Shown here in pieces: positions 1 through 8,378 of a DNA stretch of 31,512 nucleotides. Numbering within the stretch: the first letter of the stretch is position 1; each line of letters starts with the position of its first letter. The stretch lies in the NCBI GenBank assembly GCA_045599035.1, contig JAZRVI010000010.1, forward strand, positions 1-31,512, in the 5' to 3' direction. Below the pieces are notes generated by a model. That model did not search any database and had not been told where the DNA came from. It worked only from the letters and a program-made list of their open reading frames with translations. This DNA comes from CATZDY01 sp045599035. Lineage in GTDB: Bacteria; Bacillota; Desulfotomaculia; Desulfotomaculales; Desulfocucumaceae. Position numbers and translations under genes: made by a program.

Positions 1-520
1 AACACACTTTTTCCTGTGCGGCTTCCACAGTCGCTTCCAGCATAGTAGTAGCAACGGTCATTGTTCCCATCGATTTACCACAATAAGTACAAAAGAACAT
101 ACCTTTCTTTACATTTGCACCGCAACTTTCGCATTTAACTATATCAGTTGCAACCAGAGCGTGAGTATTAGGCATGGCAACACCGCAGGAACTGCAAAAT
201 GCAGCAACATTTGCAACCTCTGCACCACACTTTTCGCAACATTGTACACCCTTGATATCCCGAATCTGTTTCTTGTAGTCTTTTATTTTTGCTTTTGCAT
301 CAGCAATAGCACCAATCATTCCGGCAAAATCTTCTTCATAATCTTCCTTGTGGAGAGATACATAGAACTTGCCGATTTGAAAATATTGATTTGTTATTGT
401 TTTTTCCTCATCGGAAATCATCGAGTTCAGTTTTGAAATATTAGCAAATTCCTTTGTTTTTGCTATGGTCTTCTGACTGGCTTTTGTAACGGTCTTACCC
501 AGTTTATCAAAAAAATCCAT
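1..520 (-). CDS. Double zinc-ribbon protein, partial (C-terminus beyond the window)
   Basis: A reading frame with no stop runs from an ATG at 518-520 on the minus strand off the left edge, giving 173 visible codons. An AAAGGA ribosome site lies about 8 bases upstream. The N-terminal 90 residues are Lys/Glu-rich and probably helical. Two CxxC...CxxC zinc ribbons follow, at about C95/C98/C109/C112 and C130/C133/C144/C147. Such ribbons usually bind structural zinc and mediate protein or nucleic-acid contacts; no enzymatic motif is visible. It lies 41 bases downstream of a Cys-rich lipoprotein gene on the same strand, so the two may be co-transcribed. The function is unknown, and its total length cannot be seen. 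Confidence 0.72.
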   Translation of the reverse strand, partial: MDFFDKLGKTVTKASQKTIAKTKEFANISKLNSMISDEEKTITNQYFQIGKFYVSLHKEDYEEDFAGMIGAIADAKAKIKDYKKQIRDIKGVQCCEKCGAEVANVAAFCSSCGVAMPNTHALVATDIVKCESCGANVKKGMFFCTYCGKSMGTMTVATTMLEATVEAAQEKVC

Positions 521-561
521 TTTTTTGTCCTTTTTTCATAAGTGATTTTGTTCTTTTTCTT

Positions 562-843
562 TTATTGATTAAATTCTTGAACTTGTTTATAGTGGTCATT
601 GCACACAAAGATGATATTTCCAAAACCAGATGTGTAATATTCGGTTGCTTTATTTGAGCAGAAATCACAATATAACGAACAATCGGAACAGTAGTATTCT
701 TTTTCACCGGAATAGTTGTTCGTGTATGCTTTTGTCGGGGTACCTCCACAAGATTCGCAAGGTTCTGATGAGACACAAGCGGAAAGCATGGCCAACATCG
801 CAACAGTAATCAGGACAGAAACTGCATATTTTAAGCCATTCAA
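562..843 (-). CDS. Small cysteine-rich lipoprotein
   Basis: 93 residues starting at a TTG, with an AGAAGG ribosome site 9 bases upstream. A hydrophobic signal peptide (about residues 4-22) ends in the lipobox LSAC, predicting signal peptidase II cleavage and lipidation at C23. The mature part is short and carries CxxC pairs at C29/C32, C52/C55 and C59/C62 plus a further Cys near residue 81, so it probably folds around one or two zinc ions on the outer face of the membrane. It precedes the partial zinc-ribbon gene on the same strand. I do not recognise the family beyond this architecture. Base composition is AT-rich compared with the core genes to the right, in line with an accessory region. 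Confidence 0.7.
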   Translation of the reverse strand: MNGLKYAVSVLITVAMLAMLSACVSSEPCESCGGTPTKAYTNNYSGEKEYYCSDCSLYCDFCSNKATEYYTSGFGNIIFVCNDHYKQVQEFNQ

Positions 844-920
844 TATTAACTACCTTCTTTCTGGTTAATTATATTTATTTTTCCAAATTTTAGTATAATA
901 ATTACTACAAAAAACACGCC

Positions 921-1090
921 TTTTAATAGCAATCAGGTTATCGTTTTTAGTATAATGCTATAACCTAACAATGTCAATAACTTTCGATAAAAAATTACAG
1001 TTTGAGACAATTCATTATGAGAAACTATATAGTTAAAAACAGAAATGGGCTATTATCAAAAGGTGTACTTTTTGATAGCGACTAGGTTAT
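921..1090. repeat. Imperfect direct repeats with an internal dyad beside a recombinase gene
   Basis: A 21-bp unit at 921-941 recurs at 1070-1090 in the same orientation with four mismatches, all transitions; both copies end in AGGTTAT. Between them, TATCAAAA (1054-1061) pairs with TTTTGATA (1070-1077) around an 8-base loop, and an inverted TAACCTA lies near 961. The right copy abuts the stop end of the serine recombinase gene. This 246-base gap otherwise holds no gene. A resolution or attachment site is a plausible inference, as is a decayed regulatory region. Confidence 0.4.
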
Positions 1091-1692
1091 TATTGTCTTT
1101 TAATTCTGTACTCACGCAGACGGCGGTAAAAGGTAGCTTTACTCATATTGCATTGTTTTAGCACCTCAGACAATGGAAGTTTCTTTTTCTCCCAGCTTGC
1201 CACCAGGTTTGCAAAATCATCGGGTATTTTCTTTTCAGGTCTGCCAAATTTCACGCCTTTCGCTTTGGCAGCGGCAATTCCTTGTTCCTGTCGCTTACGG
1301 ATGTTTTCACGCTCGTTTTGTGCCACAAAAGAAAGGATTTGCAACACGAGATCTGAAATAAAAGTTCCCATTAGATCCTTACCCTGTCTTGTATCAAGCA
1401 GGGGCATATCAATTACGCAAATATCAATGTCTTTTTCTTTGGTCAGCACTCGCCATTGGTTTTGGATTTCCTCATAATTACGCCCCAGGCGGTCAATGCT
1501 AAGGATATACAGCAAATCGCCCGGCCTGACTTTTTGTCTCAATTTCTTATACTGTGGGCGGTCAAAGTTTTTGCCAGATTGCTTGTCCATGTAAATATTT
1601 TTTTCATCAACGCCCCTGTTCCGCAGGGCAACAAGCTGACGGTCTTCGTTTTGGTCTGTGCTGGATACTCGTATATATCCGTAAATTTTCAT
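1090..1692 (-). CDS. Serine recombinase, resolvase/invertase family
   Basis: About 200 residues from the ATG at 1692, chosen because GGAGGAAGC sits just upstream; a longer frame to 1749 lacks such a site. The N-terminal resolvase domain begins with the typical YGYIRVSS motif, placing the catalytic Ser near residue 10, followed by DRLGR and, after the E-helix, a QNERENIRKRQEQGI segment. The C-terminal about 45 residues form a helix-turn-helix (SEVLKQCNMSKATFYRRL). This is the small-resolvase architecture, without the large C-terminal domains of phage-type serine integrases. The family makes double-strand breaks with a phosphoserine intermediate to resolve or invert DNA between short sites. No transposase is adjacent, so it may belong to a degraded transposon or act on the nearby repeats. 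Confidence 0.9.
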   Translation of the reverse strand: MKIYGYIRVSSTDQNEDRQLVALRNRGVDEKNIYMDKQSGKNFDRPQYKKLRQKVRPGDLLYILSIDRLGRNYEEIQNQWRVLTKEKDIDICVIDMPLLDTRQGKDLMGTFISDLVLQILSFVAQNERENIRKRQEQGIAAAKAKGVKFGRPEKKIPDDFANLVASWEKKKLPLSEVLKQCNMSKATFYRRLREYRIKRQ

Positions 1693-1719
1693 ATTGCTTC
1701 CTCCTGTAAGATGACGAAA

Positions 1720-1753
1720 GGGCATATCCGTGCAAAATCGCACAGACATGCCC
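1720..1753 (-). promoter_or_regulatory. Stem-loop in the leader of the recombinase gene
   Basis: GGGCAT (1720-1725) pairs with ATGCCC (1748-1753), and an inner GTGC/GCAC pair closes a loop of about six bases. The dyad lies immediately upstream of the ribosome site of the recombinase and just downstream of a TATAAT-like -10 on the minus strand (1758-1763; no good -35 seen). A transcript from there would start with this hairpin. It could be an operator, a leader structure or a transposon-end remnant. Confidence 0.35.
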
Positions 1754-1946
1754 TTAGATTATAAAATATCATTTTGAATTAACTGGTTGTCGTTCCTAAT
1801 TCCGATTTTTCTTTTGCCTAGTTGTTGTTTACGATCATACCGCAGTCATCGTGCAAGATGCTTTTTAACATGAAAAGGCTTAGATCAGCAAGTTGGATCA
1901 CTGGTTCAGCACATTTTATGATTAAAATTTTATGTTTAAAAAGATA

Positions 1947-1979
1947 AAACCGACAGAATAGAATTGATTCTGCCGGTTT
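1947..1979 (-). terminator. Rho-independent terminator of the dnaJ-clpB operon
   Basis: AAACCG-CAGAAT pairs with ATTCTG-CGGTTT, with one mismatch between the blocks and a short loop. Reading on the minus strand it begins about 9 bases after the clpB stop and is followed by a U-rich stretch. Confidence 0.8.
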
Positions 1980-1987
1980 GCTCAAAT

Positions 1988-4582
1988 TTATGTTAAAGTA
2001 ATGAAGTCAAGCTGTTCATTGCTGGCTGTTAATTGCAGCTTGCTTTCTGAAGTCAATTCGCCTTTAATCAGAAGGCGGCTCAGGGGAGTTTCTACCTCCT
2101 GTTGAATCAGCCGTTTTAACGGTCTGGCTCCATAGCTGGGCTGATAGCCCTTTTGAGCCAGATAAGCCAAAGCTTTTTCATCCCAGGACAGCTTAATGCC
2201 GGTTCCGTCTTCCACCCGCAAAGCCAGTTTTTCCAGCAGCAGAACCGCAATTTTTTCTACCTGCTCCTGGGTCAGGGCATGGAAGACCACGGTTTCATCC
2301 ACCCGGTTCAGAAATTCCGGTCGGAAATTCATTTGCAAAATATTTAAAACCTTTTCCCGGATGGCGGCAAAATCAGCCTGGGCTTCCTGTTGAGCCAAAA
2401 TTTCCTGACTGCCCAGGTTGGAGGTCATAATAATTACTGTGTTTTGGAAATTGACCGTTCGTCCCTGACCATCGGTCAGGCGGCCGTCGTCCAAAACCTG
2501 CAAAAGAATATTAAAAACATCATGATGGGCTTTTTCGATTTCATCCAGCAAAACCACCGAATAGGGTTTACGCCGGACTGCTTCGGTTAATTGACCGCCT
2601 TCTTCATAGCCCACATAGCCGGGAGGGGCTCCAATCAAACGGGCTACAGTATATTTTTCCATATATTCAGACATATCCAGCCGGGTAACGCTGCGTTCAT
2701 CGTCAAAAAGCGATTTAGCCAAAGCCTTGGCCAGCTCGGTTTTACCTACCCCGGTCGGCCCCAGAAAGATAAAGCTGCCAATGGGACGATTGGGATCTTT
2801 AATGCCGGCTCTGGCTCGAAGAACTGCATCGGCTACCGCCTGAACTGCTTCCTCCTGACCAATAACCTTTTTATGCAGTTCTTCGTCCAAATGCAGGAGC
2901 TTTTCCCGTTCGCCCTGCAGCAATTTGCTGACCGGGATTCCCGTCCAGCGGCTGACCACCCGGGCGATGTCCTCTTCATCCACTTCTTCCTTCAAAAGCA
3001 TATTGTGCTTTTGCTTGCCGGCCAGCTTTTCTTCCTCAGTTTTCAGCCGTCTTTCCAGGTCGTTCAGCTTGCCGTATTTTAATTCGGCCAATCGGTTTAA
3101 GTCATATTCCCGTTCAGCTTTTTCAATTTTCTGCCGGGTAGCTTCAATTTCCTTTTTCAAGCTCCGAACTCGTCCAATGGCCTGTTTTTCAATTTGCCAT
3201 TGAGCCTGCATAACATCGCCTTCGCTTTTCAGCTCGGCGAGCTGCTGTTTCAACTTGGCCAAACGATCCTGCGAGGATTTATCGGTTTCCTTTTGCAAAG
3301 CTGCTTCTTCAATTTCCAACTGCATAATTTTTCGGGTAATTTCATCCAATTCGGTAGGCATACTGTCAATTTCGGTTCTCAGTCGGGCGGCGGCTTCATC
3401 CATCAGGTCAATAGCCTTATCCGGCAAAAAACGATCCGAAATATAACGGTCAGACAGAGTGGCGGCTGCTACAATAGCACCATCCTGGATTCTGACTCCG
3501 TGGTGTACCTCATAGCGTTCCTTTAAGCCCCGCAGAATGGAAATAGTGTCTTCCAGAGAGGGCGGATTGACCACTACCGGTTGGAAACGCCGTTCTAAAG
3601 CGGCATCTTTTTCCACATGCTTGCGGTATTCGTCCAAAGTGGTGGCTCCAATGGTGTGCAGCTCACCTCGAGCCAGCATGGGCTTCAACAGGTTGCCGGC
3701 ATCCATGGCTCCTTCGGCGGCACCGGCTCCGACTACAGTGTGCAGCTCATCAATAAACAGGATAATGCGGTTTTGACTGTCGGCAACTTCCTTCAAAACT
3801 GCTTTCAATCTTTCTTCAAATTCGCCTCGATATTTAGCTCCGGCTACCAAAGAACCCATATCCAAAGCGATAAGCTGTTTATTTTTTAAGCCTTCCGGGA
3901 CATCCTTGGCTACAATTCGCCGAGCCAGACCTTCAACAATGGCTGTTTTCCCAACGCCGGGTTCCCCAATCAGCACCGGATTATTTTTGGTTCGTCGGGA
4001 CAAAATTTCCATAACCCGCCGGATTTCATTGTCTCGACCAATAACTGGATCCAGCTTACCGGCTGAAGCCAGTTTGGTTAAATCCCGACCATATTTTTCC
4101 AAAGCTTCATAGGTTTCTTCCGGATTTTCCGAAGTAACCCTTTGATTGCCCCGAATGTCCTTCAGACTTTCCAGAATCAAACGACGGTTTAAGCCGCTTT
4201 GCTGGAACAGTTGCTGCAAATCATTTTCTCCTTCCTCCAGCAAACCGATTAACAGATGTTCTACGCTGATAAAATCGTCCTTCATATCAGCCGCAGCTTC
4301 GCTTGCTTTGCCTAAAACCCGGGAAAGGGCAACCCCCATTCGCAATTGATCATAACCGGTAACTGCCGGAATTTTTCGCAAAAGCTCTTCGGTTTTATTT
4401 TTCAAAACCTCCGGATTTAAACCGCCGTGTTCCAAAAAGCGAGTAGTCAGGCCGTTTTCCTGGGTTAATAAAGCCCAAAATAGATGTCGGCCGCTAACTT
4501 CCTGATGGTGACGGCTGGCTGCTAATTGTTGAGCGGCGGCAATAGCTTCTCTTGATTTTTGGGTAAATTTATTCAAATCCAT
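1988..4582 (-). CDS. clpB: ATP-dependent disaggregase ClpB
   Basis: 864 residues, the usual ClpB length. The order is: Clp N-terminal repeat domain (about 1-145), first AAA+ module with Walker A GEPGVGKT and Walker B LFIDELHT, a long coiled-coil middle domain (about 400-525, rich in Glu/Lys/Gln), and a second AAA+ module with GPTGVGKT, then the C-terminal D2-small domain. The M-domain separates ClpB from ClpC and ClpA. ClpB hexamers thread aggregated proteins in cooperation with DnaK/DnaJ in the cytosol. GGAGG lies 9 bases before the ATG. It sits 13 bases after a dnaJ-like gene and is transcribed with it from the CtsR-controlled promoter at 5568-5596. Confidence 0.97.
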   Translation of the reverse strand: MDLNKFTQKSREAIAAAQQLAASRHHQEVSGRHLFWALLTQENGLTTRFLEHGGLNPEVLKNKTEELLRKIPAVTGYDQLRMGVALSRVLGKASEAAADMKDDFISVEHLLIGLLEEGENDLQQLFQQSGLNRRLILESLKDIRGNQRVTSENPEETYEALEKYGRDLTKLASAGKLDPVIGRDNEIRRVMEILSRRTKNNPVLIGEPGVGKTAIVEGLARRIVAKDVPEGLKNKQLIALDMGSLVAGAKYRGEFEERLKAVLKEVADSQNRIILFIDELHTVVGAGAAEGAMDAGNLLKPMLARGELHTIGATTLDEYRKHVEKDAALERRFQPVVVNPPSLEDTISILRGLKERYEVHHGVRIQDGAIVAAATLSDRYISDRFLPDKAIDLMDEAAARLRTEIDSMPTELDEITRKIMQLEIEEAALQKETDKSSQDRLAKLKQQLAELKSEGDVMQAQWQIEKQAIGRVRSLKKEIEATRQKIEKAEREYDLNRLAELKYGKLNDLERRLKTEEEKLAGKQKHNMLLKEEVDEEDIARVVSRWTGIPVSKLLQGEREKLLHLDEELHKKVIGQEEAVQAVADAVLRARAGIKDPNRPIGSFIFLGPTGVGKTELAKALAKSLFDDERSVTRLDMSEYMEKYTVARLIGAPPGYVGYEEGGQLTEAVRRKPYSVVLLDEIEKAHHDVFNILLQVLDDGRLTDGQGRTVNFQNTVIIMTSNLGSQEILAQQEAQADFAAIREKVLNILQMNFRPEFLNRVDETVVFHALTQEQVEKIAVLLLEKLALRVEDGTGIKLSWDEKALAYLAQKGYQPSYGARPLKRLIQQEVETPLSRLLIKGELTSESKLQLTASNEQLDFITLT

Positions 4583-4595
4583 AAGTCAAACCTCC

Positions 4596-5498
4596 TTACT
4601 TTCTTAAATCGGCTAATTGCTGATAAAGCTTTAATTCGGCTTCGGATAAATCGGCTGGCAAAACTATTTGCACCTGAACCAATAGGTCGCCCCGACCCTG
4701 GCTGCTGGGCAAGCCCTGGCCTTTGAGCCGCAGTTTTTTTCCGCTGGAAGTTTGGGGCGGGATTTTCAGGCTGACGCTGCCATCCAGGGTTTTAATATTC
4801 TTTTGACCGCCCAAAACTGCTTCATCCGGCCTGATTTGTACAATGGTTTCCAAATTGCTGGCTTTAACTTCATAAAGAGGGTGGGGTAGAAATTGTACTC
4901 CAATATATAGATCTCCGTTTTGCCCTCCATTTAACCCCTGACCTCCCTGGCCTTTAAGCCGAATCTTTTGACCTTCCCGGATTTTGGGCGGGATTTTTAC
5001 CTGGATAATTTGTCCGTCTGAGGTTCGCAGTTTTTTTTCGGTTCCCTGATAGGCTTCTTCCAGGGACAACTCCAAAACGAATTCCAGATCCTGCCCCTGC
5101 TGCTTGCGGGGCTTTCGGCTAAAGCGGCTGGAGGTGGAACCTCGGCCTGAATCAAAATTAAAACCGCCGCCGAACAGACTTTCAAAGAAATCACTGAAAT
5201 CACTGCTGCCTCCTGAGGAATAGAAGTGGAAGCCGTTCATATCCGGGTTAAAATCCTGTCCGGCCTGCCAATTGGCTCCCAAATGGTCATATTTGCTCTT
5301 TTTATCCGGATCGCTTAAAACTTCATAAGCTTCGTTGATTTGCTTAAATTTTTCTTCGGCCTCCGCCTTATCTGCACCTTGATGTGCATCAGGATGCCAT
5401 TTGCGAGCCAGGGAACGATAGGCGGATTTTATTTCCCTGTCGGTAGCTTCCCGACTGATTCCCAAAGTCTGATAATAATCTTGAAAAGCTACAGCCAT
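4596..5498 (-). CDS. cbpA: DnaJ-family co-chaperone, CbpA type without zinc finger
   Basis: 300 residues from the ATG at 5498, preferred because AGGTG lies 6 bases upstream; an upstream in-frame start would add 12 residues. A J-domain with HPD at residues 35-37 is followed by a Gly/Phe/Ser-rich linker and two beta-sandwich substrate-binding domains. The CxxCxGxG zinc repeats of canonical DnaJ are absent, so this is a type II (CbpA-like) protein. J-proteins stimulate DnaK ATPase and deliver clients, here probably in partnership with ClpB, which follows directly. It is the first gene of the operon. The housekeeping dnaJ is expected elsewhere with dnaK/grpE. Confidence 0.93.
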   Translation of the reverse strand: MAVAFQDYYQTLGISREATDREIKSAYRSLARKWHPDAHQGADKAEAEEKFKQINEAYEVLSDPDKKSKYDHLGANWQAGQDFNPDMNGFHFYSSGGSSDFSDFFESLFGGGFNFDSGRGSTSSRFSRKPRKQQGQDLEFVLELSLEEAYQGTEKKLRTSDGQIIQVKIPPKIREGQKIRLKGQGGQGLNGGQNGDLYIGVQFLPHPLYEVKASNLETIVQIRPDEAVLGGQKNIKTLDGSVSLKIPPQTSSGKKLRLKGQGLPSSQGRGDLLVQVQIVLPADLSEAELKLYQQLADLRK

Positions 5499-5548
5499 TT
5501 TCATCACCTGCTTTGCTATATTAAAAAAATTCAACCGCTCTTATTAAC

Positions 5549-5565
5549 TTTGACTTTCCTTGACT
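5549..5565 (-). promoter_or_regulatory. CtsR operator
   Basis: On the minus strand two heptads, AGTCAAG and AGTCAAA, are separated by GAA. This matches the CtsR consensus RGTCAAA-NAN-RGTCAAA with one deviation, in the first heptad. It covers the expected transcription start just downstream of the -10, the classic position for repression. No ctsR gene is visible in the window. Confidence 0.85.
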
Positions 5566-5567
5566 TT

Positions 5568-5596
5568 ATTGTAAAGCTTTTTGGATCGGCTGTCAA
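5568..5596 (-). promoter_or_regulatory. Sigma-A promoter of dnaJ-clpB
   Basis: On the minus strand a perfect TTGACA (5591-5596) and TACAAT (5568-5573) are separated by exactly 17 bases. The start is predicted near 5561, inside the CtsR site. Confidence 0.88.
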
Positions 5597-5652
5597 GTTT
5601 TTTTTAAAAATAAAATATATGTTATAATAAAAAAGGAAAGGAGTTAAATCAG

Positions 5653-5991
5653 ATGATTGATGATTTGTTAGATAGTATTCACGAATTTGTCGGAGCTTAT
5701 CAGGACAAATGGCAGCAAAATCAAAAACTAAATTCGGACTGGAATTGCCGGATTAAAATTTTGCCCACGGATCGCTGCTTTGAAGCAGGGCTGGCAATAG
5801 TCGGGGGTAAGATGCTGCTGACTGAGGCAGGGGAAGCCGATTTAACCTTGTTGGGAGAAAGTGAGGCTTTGATCAGTTTGTTCTGGGGAGCGGTTATGCC
5901 TTCTCAGTTATATAAACAAGGGAAAATCAGAATTATTGGTTTGGAAGAAGCTCTGCTTCGTTTGGATTTGGCCATTATCCAAATTGGCTGA
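5653..5991 (+). CDS. SCP2-like (sterol carrier) domain protein
   Basis: 112 residues, with AAAGGAG a few bases upstream of the ATG. The second half (GLAIVGGKMLLTEAGEADL..., then a stretch resembling GKIRIIGLEEALLRLDLAI) fits the SCP2 fold, a hydrophobic tunnel that binds lipids or acyl groups. There is no signal peptide or membrane segment. The gene is divergent from the chaperone operon. A TATAAT at about 5624 may serve as its -10, but I see no good -35. The family call rests on general resemblance, and the ligand is unknown. Confidence 0.6.
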   Translation: MIDDLLDSIHEFVGAYQDKWQQNQKLNSDWNCRIKILPTDRCFEAGLAIVGGKMLLTEAGEADLTLLGESEALISLFWGAVMPSQLYKQGKIRIIGLEEALLRLDLAIIQIG

Positions 5992-6083
5992 AAAATTTCT
6001 TCCTGGAAAATTTTCTTCTTTGGGAACAAGCGGCTTTCAAAAATCGTCTTAACAAGTAAATTACTATAGTATAGGGGGGATTT

Positions 6084-7328
6084 ATGTCTGCAAGCTTGCT
6101 TGGTCAGGCAAAAAATTTTATGAAAACAGGCAGAAAATTGATTTTGAGCAGTCTTTTTGTTTTGTTATTGCTGGTAGGAGTCATGGGAGGAGCTTGGGCG
6201 GCTGAAACCGCTTATACCGTTCCGGAAGGGTGGATTGTTCCGGATACTTCAATAACTCCCAGCACTGCTCGCAGCATTTCGGTTGAAAATGAACCAGCCA
6301 AATCTTTGACCGTTGTCACAGAAGAACCGGCTACTATTAAAGAACCGGTTGTAGAAACTACTGTTTATGCCAATAGCTGGGGCGGTACAGCCACCGTCAG
6401 CTATAATATTTCCGACGATGGGGTAATCGTAACTTTGGTATCTACCAAAGCAATCAGCGGGGTCAGGGACTTTACCCTGGGCGGCCCCAATCGGGATGTC
6501 TTCGATTTAACCGGAGTCAGTACTGACACCGAACCGGCAAACATTTTTATTGGTAATAACTTATTGAGCCAGATTCGTTTTGGAGCCAGCCCGGAAGATG
6601 GTCTGTTTCGGATGGTTTTTGATATGGGCAGTACCGGCAGCACTTATTCCTACAGCTTGTCTGAGGATCGAACTACTTTAACGATTACTTTAACTCCGAT
6701 TAGTTCAGCCTCAGCCTCTGTCAGCACCAATACTCAGGTTGGTGTTCAGAAGAATATGCAGGATGTTACGGTGGTATTGGATCCGGGACATGGCGGAAGT
6801 GATCCGGGAGCCGTAGGCCCCAACGGACTTTATGAAAGCAATGCTAATTTGGGGGCGGCTTTTAAAGCTAAAGCCTATTTGGAAGCTATGGGAGCCAAGG
6901 TAGTTATGACGCGGGAAAGTGATGTTTATTTGACCCTGGACGAAAGACCGGCTTTGGCCAACAATATTGGAGCAGATATTTTTGTCAGCATCCACAGCAA
7001 TGCTTCTGTCAACCGCAGTCCGGGTGGAACCAGCACTCATTATATTCGGGTGGACAAGGTTTACAATGGTAACCAAAACCTTTATAATGAAAGTATTCGA
7101 TTAGCTCAAAACATCCAGACCAAATTGGTTGGCTCTCTGGGCTTGACTGACCGGGGAATCCAAGCGAACAACTATGCGGTTTTGCGGGGTTCGCATATGC
7201 CGGCCGTTCTGGTAGAAATGGCTTTTATTAGTAATTATGCCGAAGAAGCTCTGTTAAACAGCGACAATTTCCGGGATCAAGCCGGTTTGGGTATTGCTCA
7301 GGGCATTGCAGCTTACTTTGGCAACTAG
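6084..7328 (+). CDS. N-acetylmuramoyl-L-alanine amidase with AMIN domain, secreted
   Basis: 414 residues. A basic N-terminus and hydrophobic core (about residues 18-40, ending GAWAAE) form a signal peptide. A beta-rich region (about 95-205) resembles the AMIN cell-wall targeting domain. The C-terminal about 185 residues are amidase_3: zinc ligands in DPGHGG, the Glu of LYESNAN and IHSNAS, and the catalytic Glu in LVEMAFISN. The enzyme cleaves the amide bond between N-acetylmuramic acid and the L-Ala of the stem peptide, outside the membrane. GGGGGG precedes the ATG by four bases. A terminator follows at once, so it is probably monocistronic. Confidence 0.95.
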   Translation: MSASLLGQAKNFMKTGRKLILSSLFVLLLLVGVMGGAWAAETAYTVPEGWIVPDTSITPSTARSISVENEPAKSLTVVTEEPATIKEPVVETTVYANSWGGTATVSYNISDDGVIVTLVSTKAISGVRDFTLGGPNRDVFDLTGVSTDTEPANIFIGNNLLSQIRFGASPEDGLFRMVFDMGSTGSTYSYSLSEDRTTLTITLTPISSASASVSTNTQVGVQKNMQDVTVVLDPGHGGSDPGAVGPNGLYESNANLGAAFKAKAYLEAMGAKVVMTRESDVYLTLDERPALANNIGADIFVSIHSNASVNRSPGGTSTHYIRVDKVYNGNQNLYNESIRLAQNIQTKLVGSLGLTDRGIQANNYAVLRGSHMPAVLVEMAFISNYAEEALLNSDNFRDQAGLGIAQGIAAYFGN

Positions 7329-7351
7329 ATTGATTGAATTTGATTGATTGG

Positions 7352-7382
7352 AAAGAAACCCTCCCAAGGGTTTCTTTTTTTG
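7352..7382 (+). terminator. Rho-independent terminator after the amidase gene
   Basis: AAAGAAACCCT pairs perfectly with AGGGTTTCTTT around a four-base loop, followed by a T run. Confidence 0.9.
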
Positions 7383-7403
7383 ATAAAGTAAAGGATGGTG
7401 TTT

Positions 7404-8378
7404 GTGAATAGAATTGGTTTGACTACTACGGTTCCCATGGAAATAATCTATGCTGCCAACAAAATCCCGGTGGATTTAAATAATTTGTTTATTGGAGATC
7501 CGCAGCCTCAGGCTTTGATCGAAGAAGCTGAACTGATCGGATTTCCCCGTAATGTTTGTTCCTGGATTAAGGGCTTGTACAGTACAGCCTTAAAATATGA
7601 TCTCAAGGCGGTTATGGCAGTTACTCAAGGCGATTGCAGCAATACCCATGCTTTAATGGAAACCTGGCAGCTTTTGGGCATCGAAGTAATTCCCTTTGCT
7701 TTTCCCTTTGACCGAGATTATGATTTGTTAAAGCTGCAACTGGAAAAAATTATGGAGGTTTTGGGGGTAAGCTGGCCGGAGGTCAAAATTCAGCAGGAAC
7801 GGCTGAATCAGGTGCGAAGCTTGATTCGGAAAATTGATACCCTGACCTGGCGGGAAAATCAGGTTCAGGGCTGGGAAAATCATTTATGGCTGATTAATTG
7901 CAGCGATTTTCAGGGACAGCCGGAAGCATTTGCTGCTCAGGCTCAAGAATTTATCCGGGAAGCTGAACAAAGAAAGCCTTTTAAAAACCAAATTCGTCTG
8001 GGTTATCTGGGAGTTCCGCCGATTATGGATGATTTGTATGCCTATCTGGAGGAAAGAGGCGGACGAGTGGTTTATAATGAAGTGCAGCACCAGTTTGCCA
8101 TGCTGAATCAAGAGCAGGATTTGGTGGAACAATATCGAAACTATACCTATCCTTATGGAATTTTTTTTCGTTTAGAAGCGGCTTTGCCGGAGCTGCAAAA
8201 ACGGCAGGTGGATGGAATTATTCACTATGCCCAAAGCTTTTGCTATCGTCAGATTGAGGATATAATTGTTCGGCAAAAGGTGGATTGTCCGGTTTTGACT
8301 TTGGAAGGAGACAGTCCCAATCGTTTGGATGCTCGCAGTAAAATGCGAATTGACAGTTTTTTGGAGATGTTAAGATAA
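7404..8378 (+). CDS. 2-hydroxyacyl-CoA dehydratase / double-cubane-like Fe-S protein
   Basis: 324 residues from the GTG at 7404, preferred to the ATG at 7395 because AAGGATGGTG then serves as ribosome site and the N-terminus becomes the family-like MNRIGLTTTVPMEIIYAA. Cysteines in NVCSWIKG (C52), GDCSN (C78) and SFCYRQIED (near 275) match the three thiolates that hold a [4Fe-4S] cluster in HgdB/BcrC relatives. The family performs low-potential reductions such as dehydration of 2-hydroxyacyl-CoA. At about 325 residues it is shorter than typical HgdB or YjiM proteins, and no second dehydratase subunit is present, so the substrate is unknown. The next gene, its ATPase partner, overlaps its stop codon. 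Confidence 0.85.
   Translation: MNRIGLTTTVPMEIIYAANKIPVDLNNLFIGDPQPQALIEEAELIGFPRNVCSWIKGLYSTALKYDLKAVMAVTQGDCSNTHALMETWQLLGIEVIPFAFPFDRDYDLLKLQLEKIMEVLGVSWPEVKIQQERLNQVRSLIRKIDTLTWRENQVQGWENHLWLINCSDFQGQPEAFAAQAQEFIREAEQRKPFKNQIRLGYLGVPPIMDDLYAYLEERGGRVVYNEVQHQFAMLNQEQDLVEQYRNYTYPYGIFFRLEAALPELQKRQVDGIIHYAQSFCYRQIEDIIVRQKVDCPVLTLEGDSPNRLDARSKMRIDSFLEMLR

Noticed and set aside
161..436. Plus-strand open frame over the zinc-ribbon gene
   Set aside because: It is the antisense of a better minus-strand gene with Cys pairs and a ribosome site; its own sequence has no recognisable motif.
1754..1946. Possible gene or fragment between the recombinase and the clpB terminator
   Set aside because: No open frame of useful length, no ribosome site and no recognisable translation in either strand.
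5992..6040. A/T-rich dyad after the SCP2-like gene as a terminator
   Set aside because: The stem consists almost only of A-T pairs with mismatches; too weak to call.
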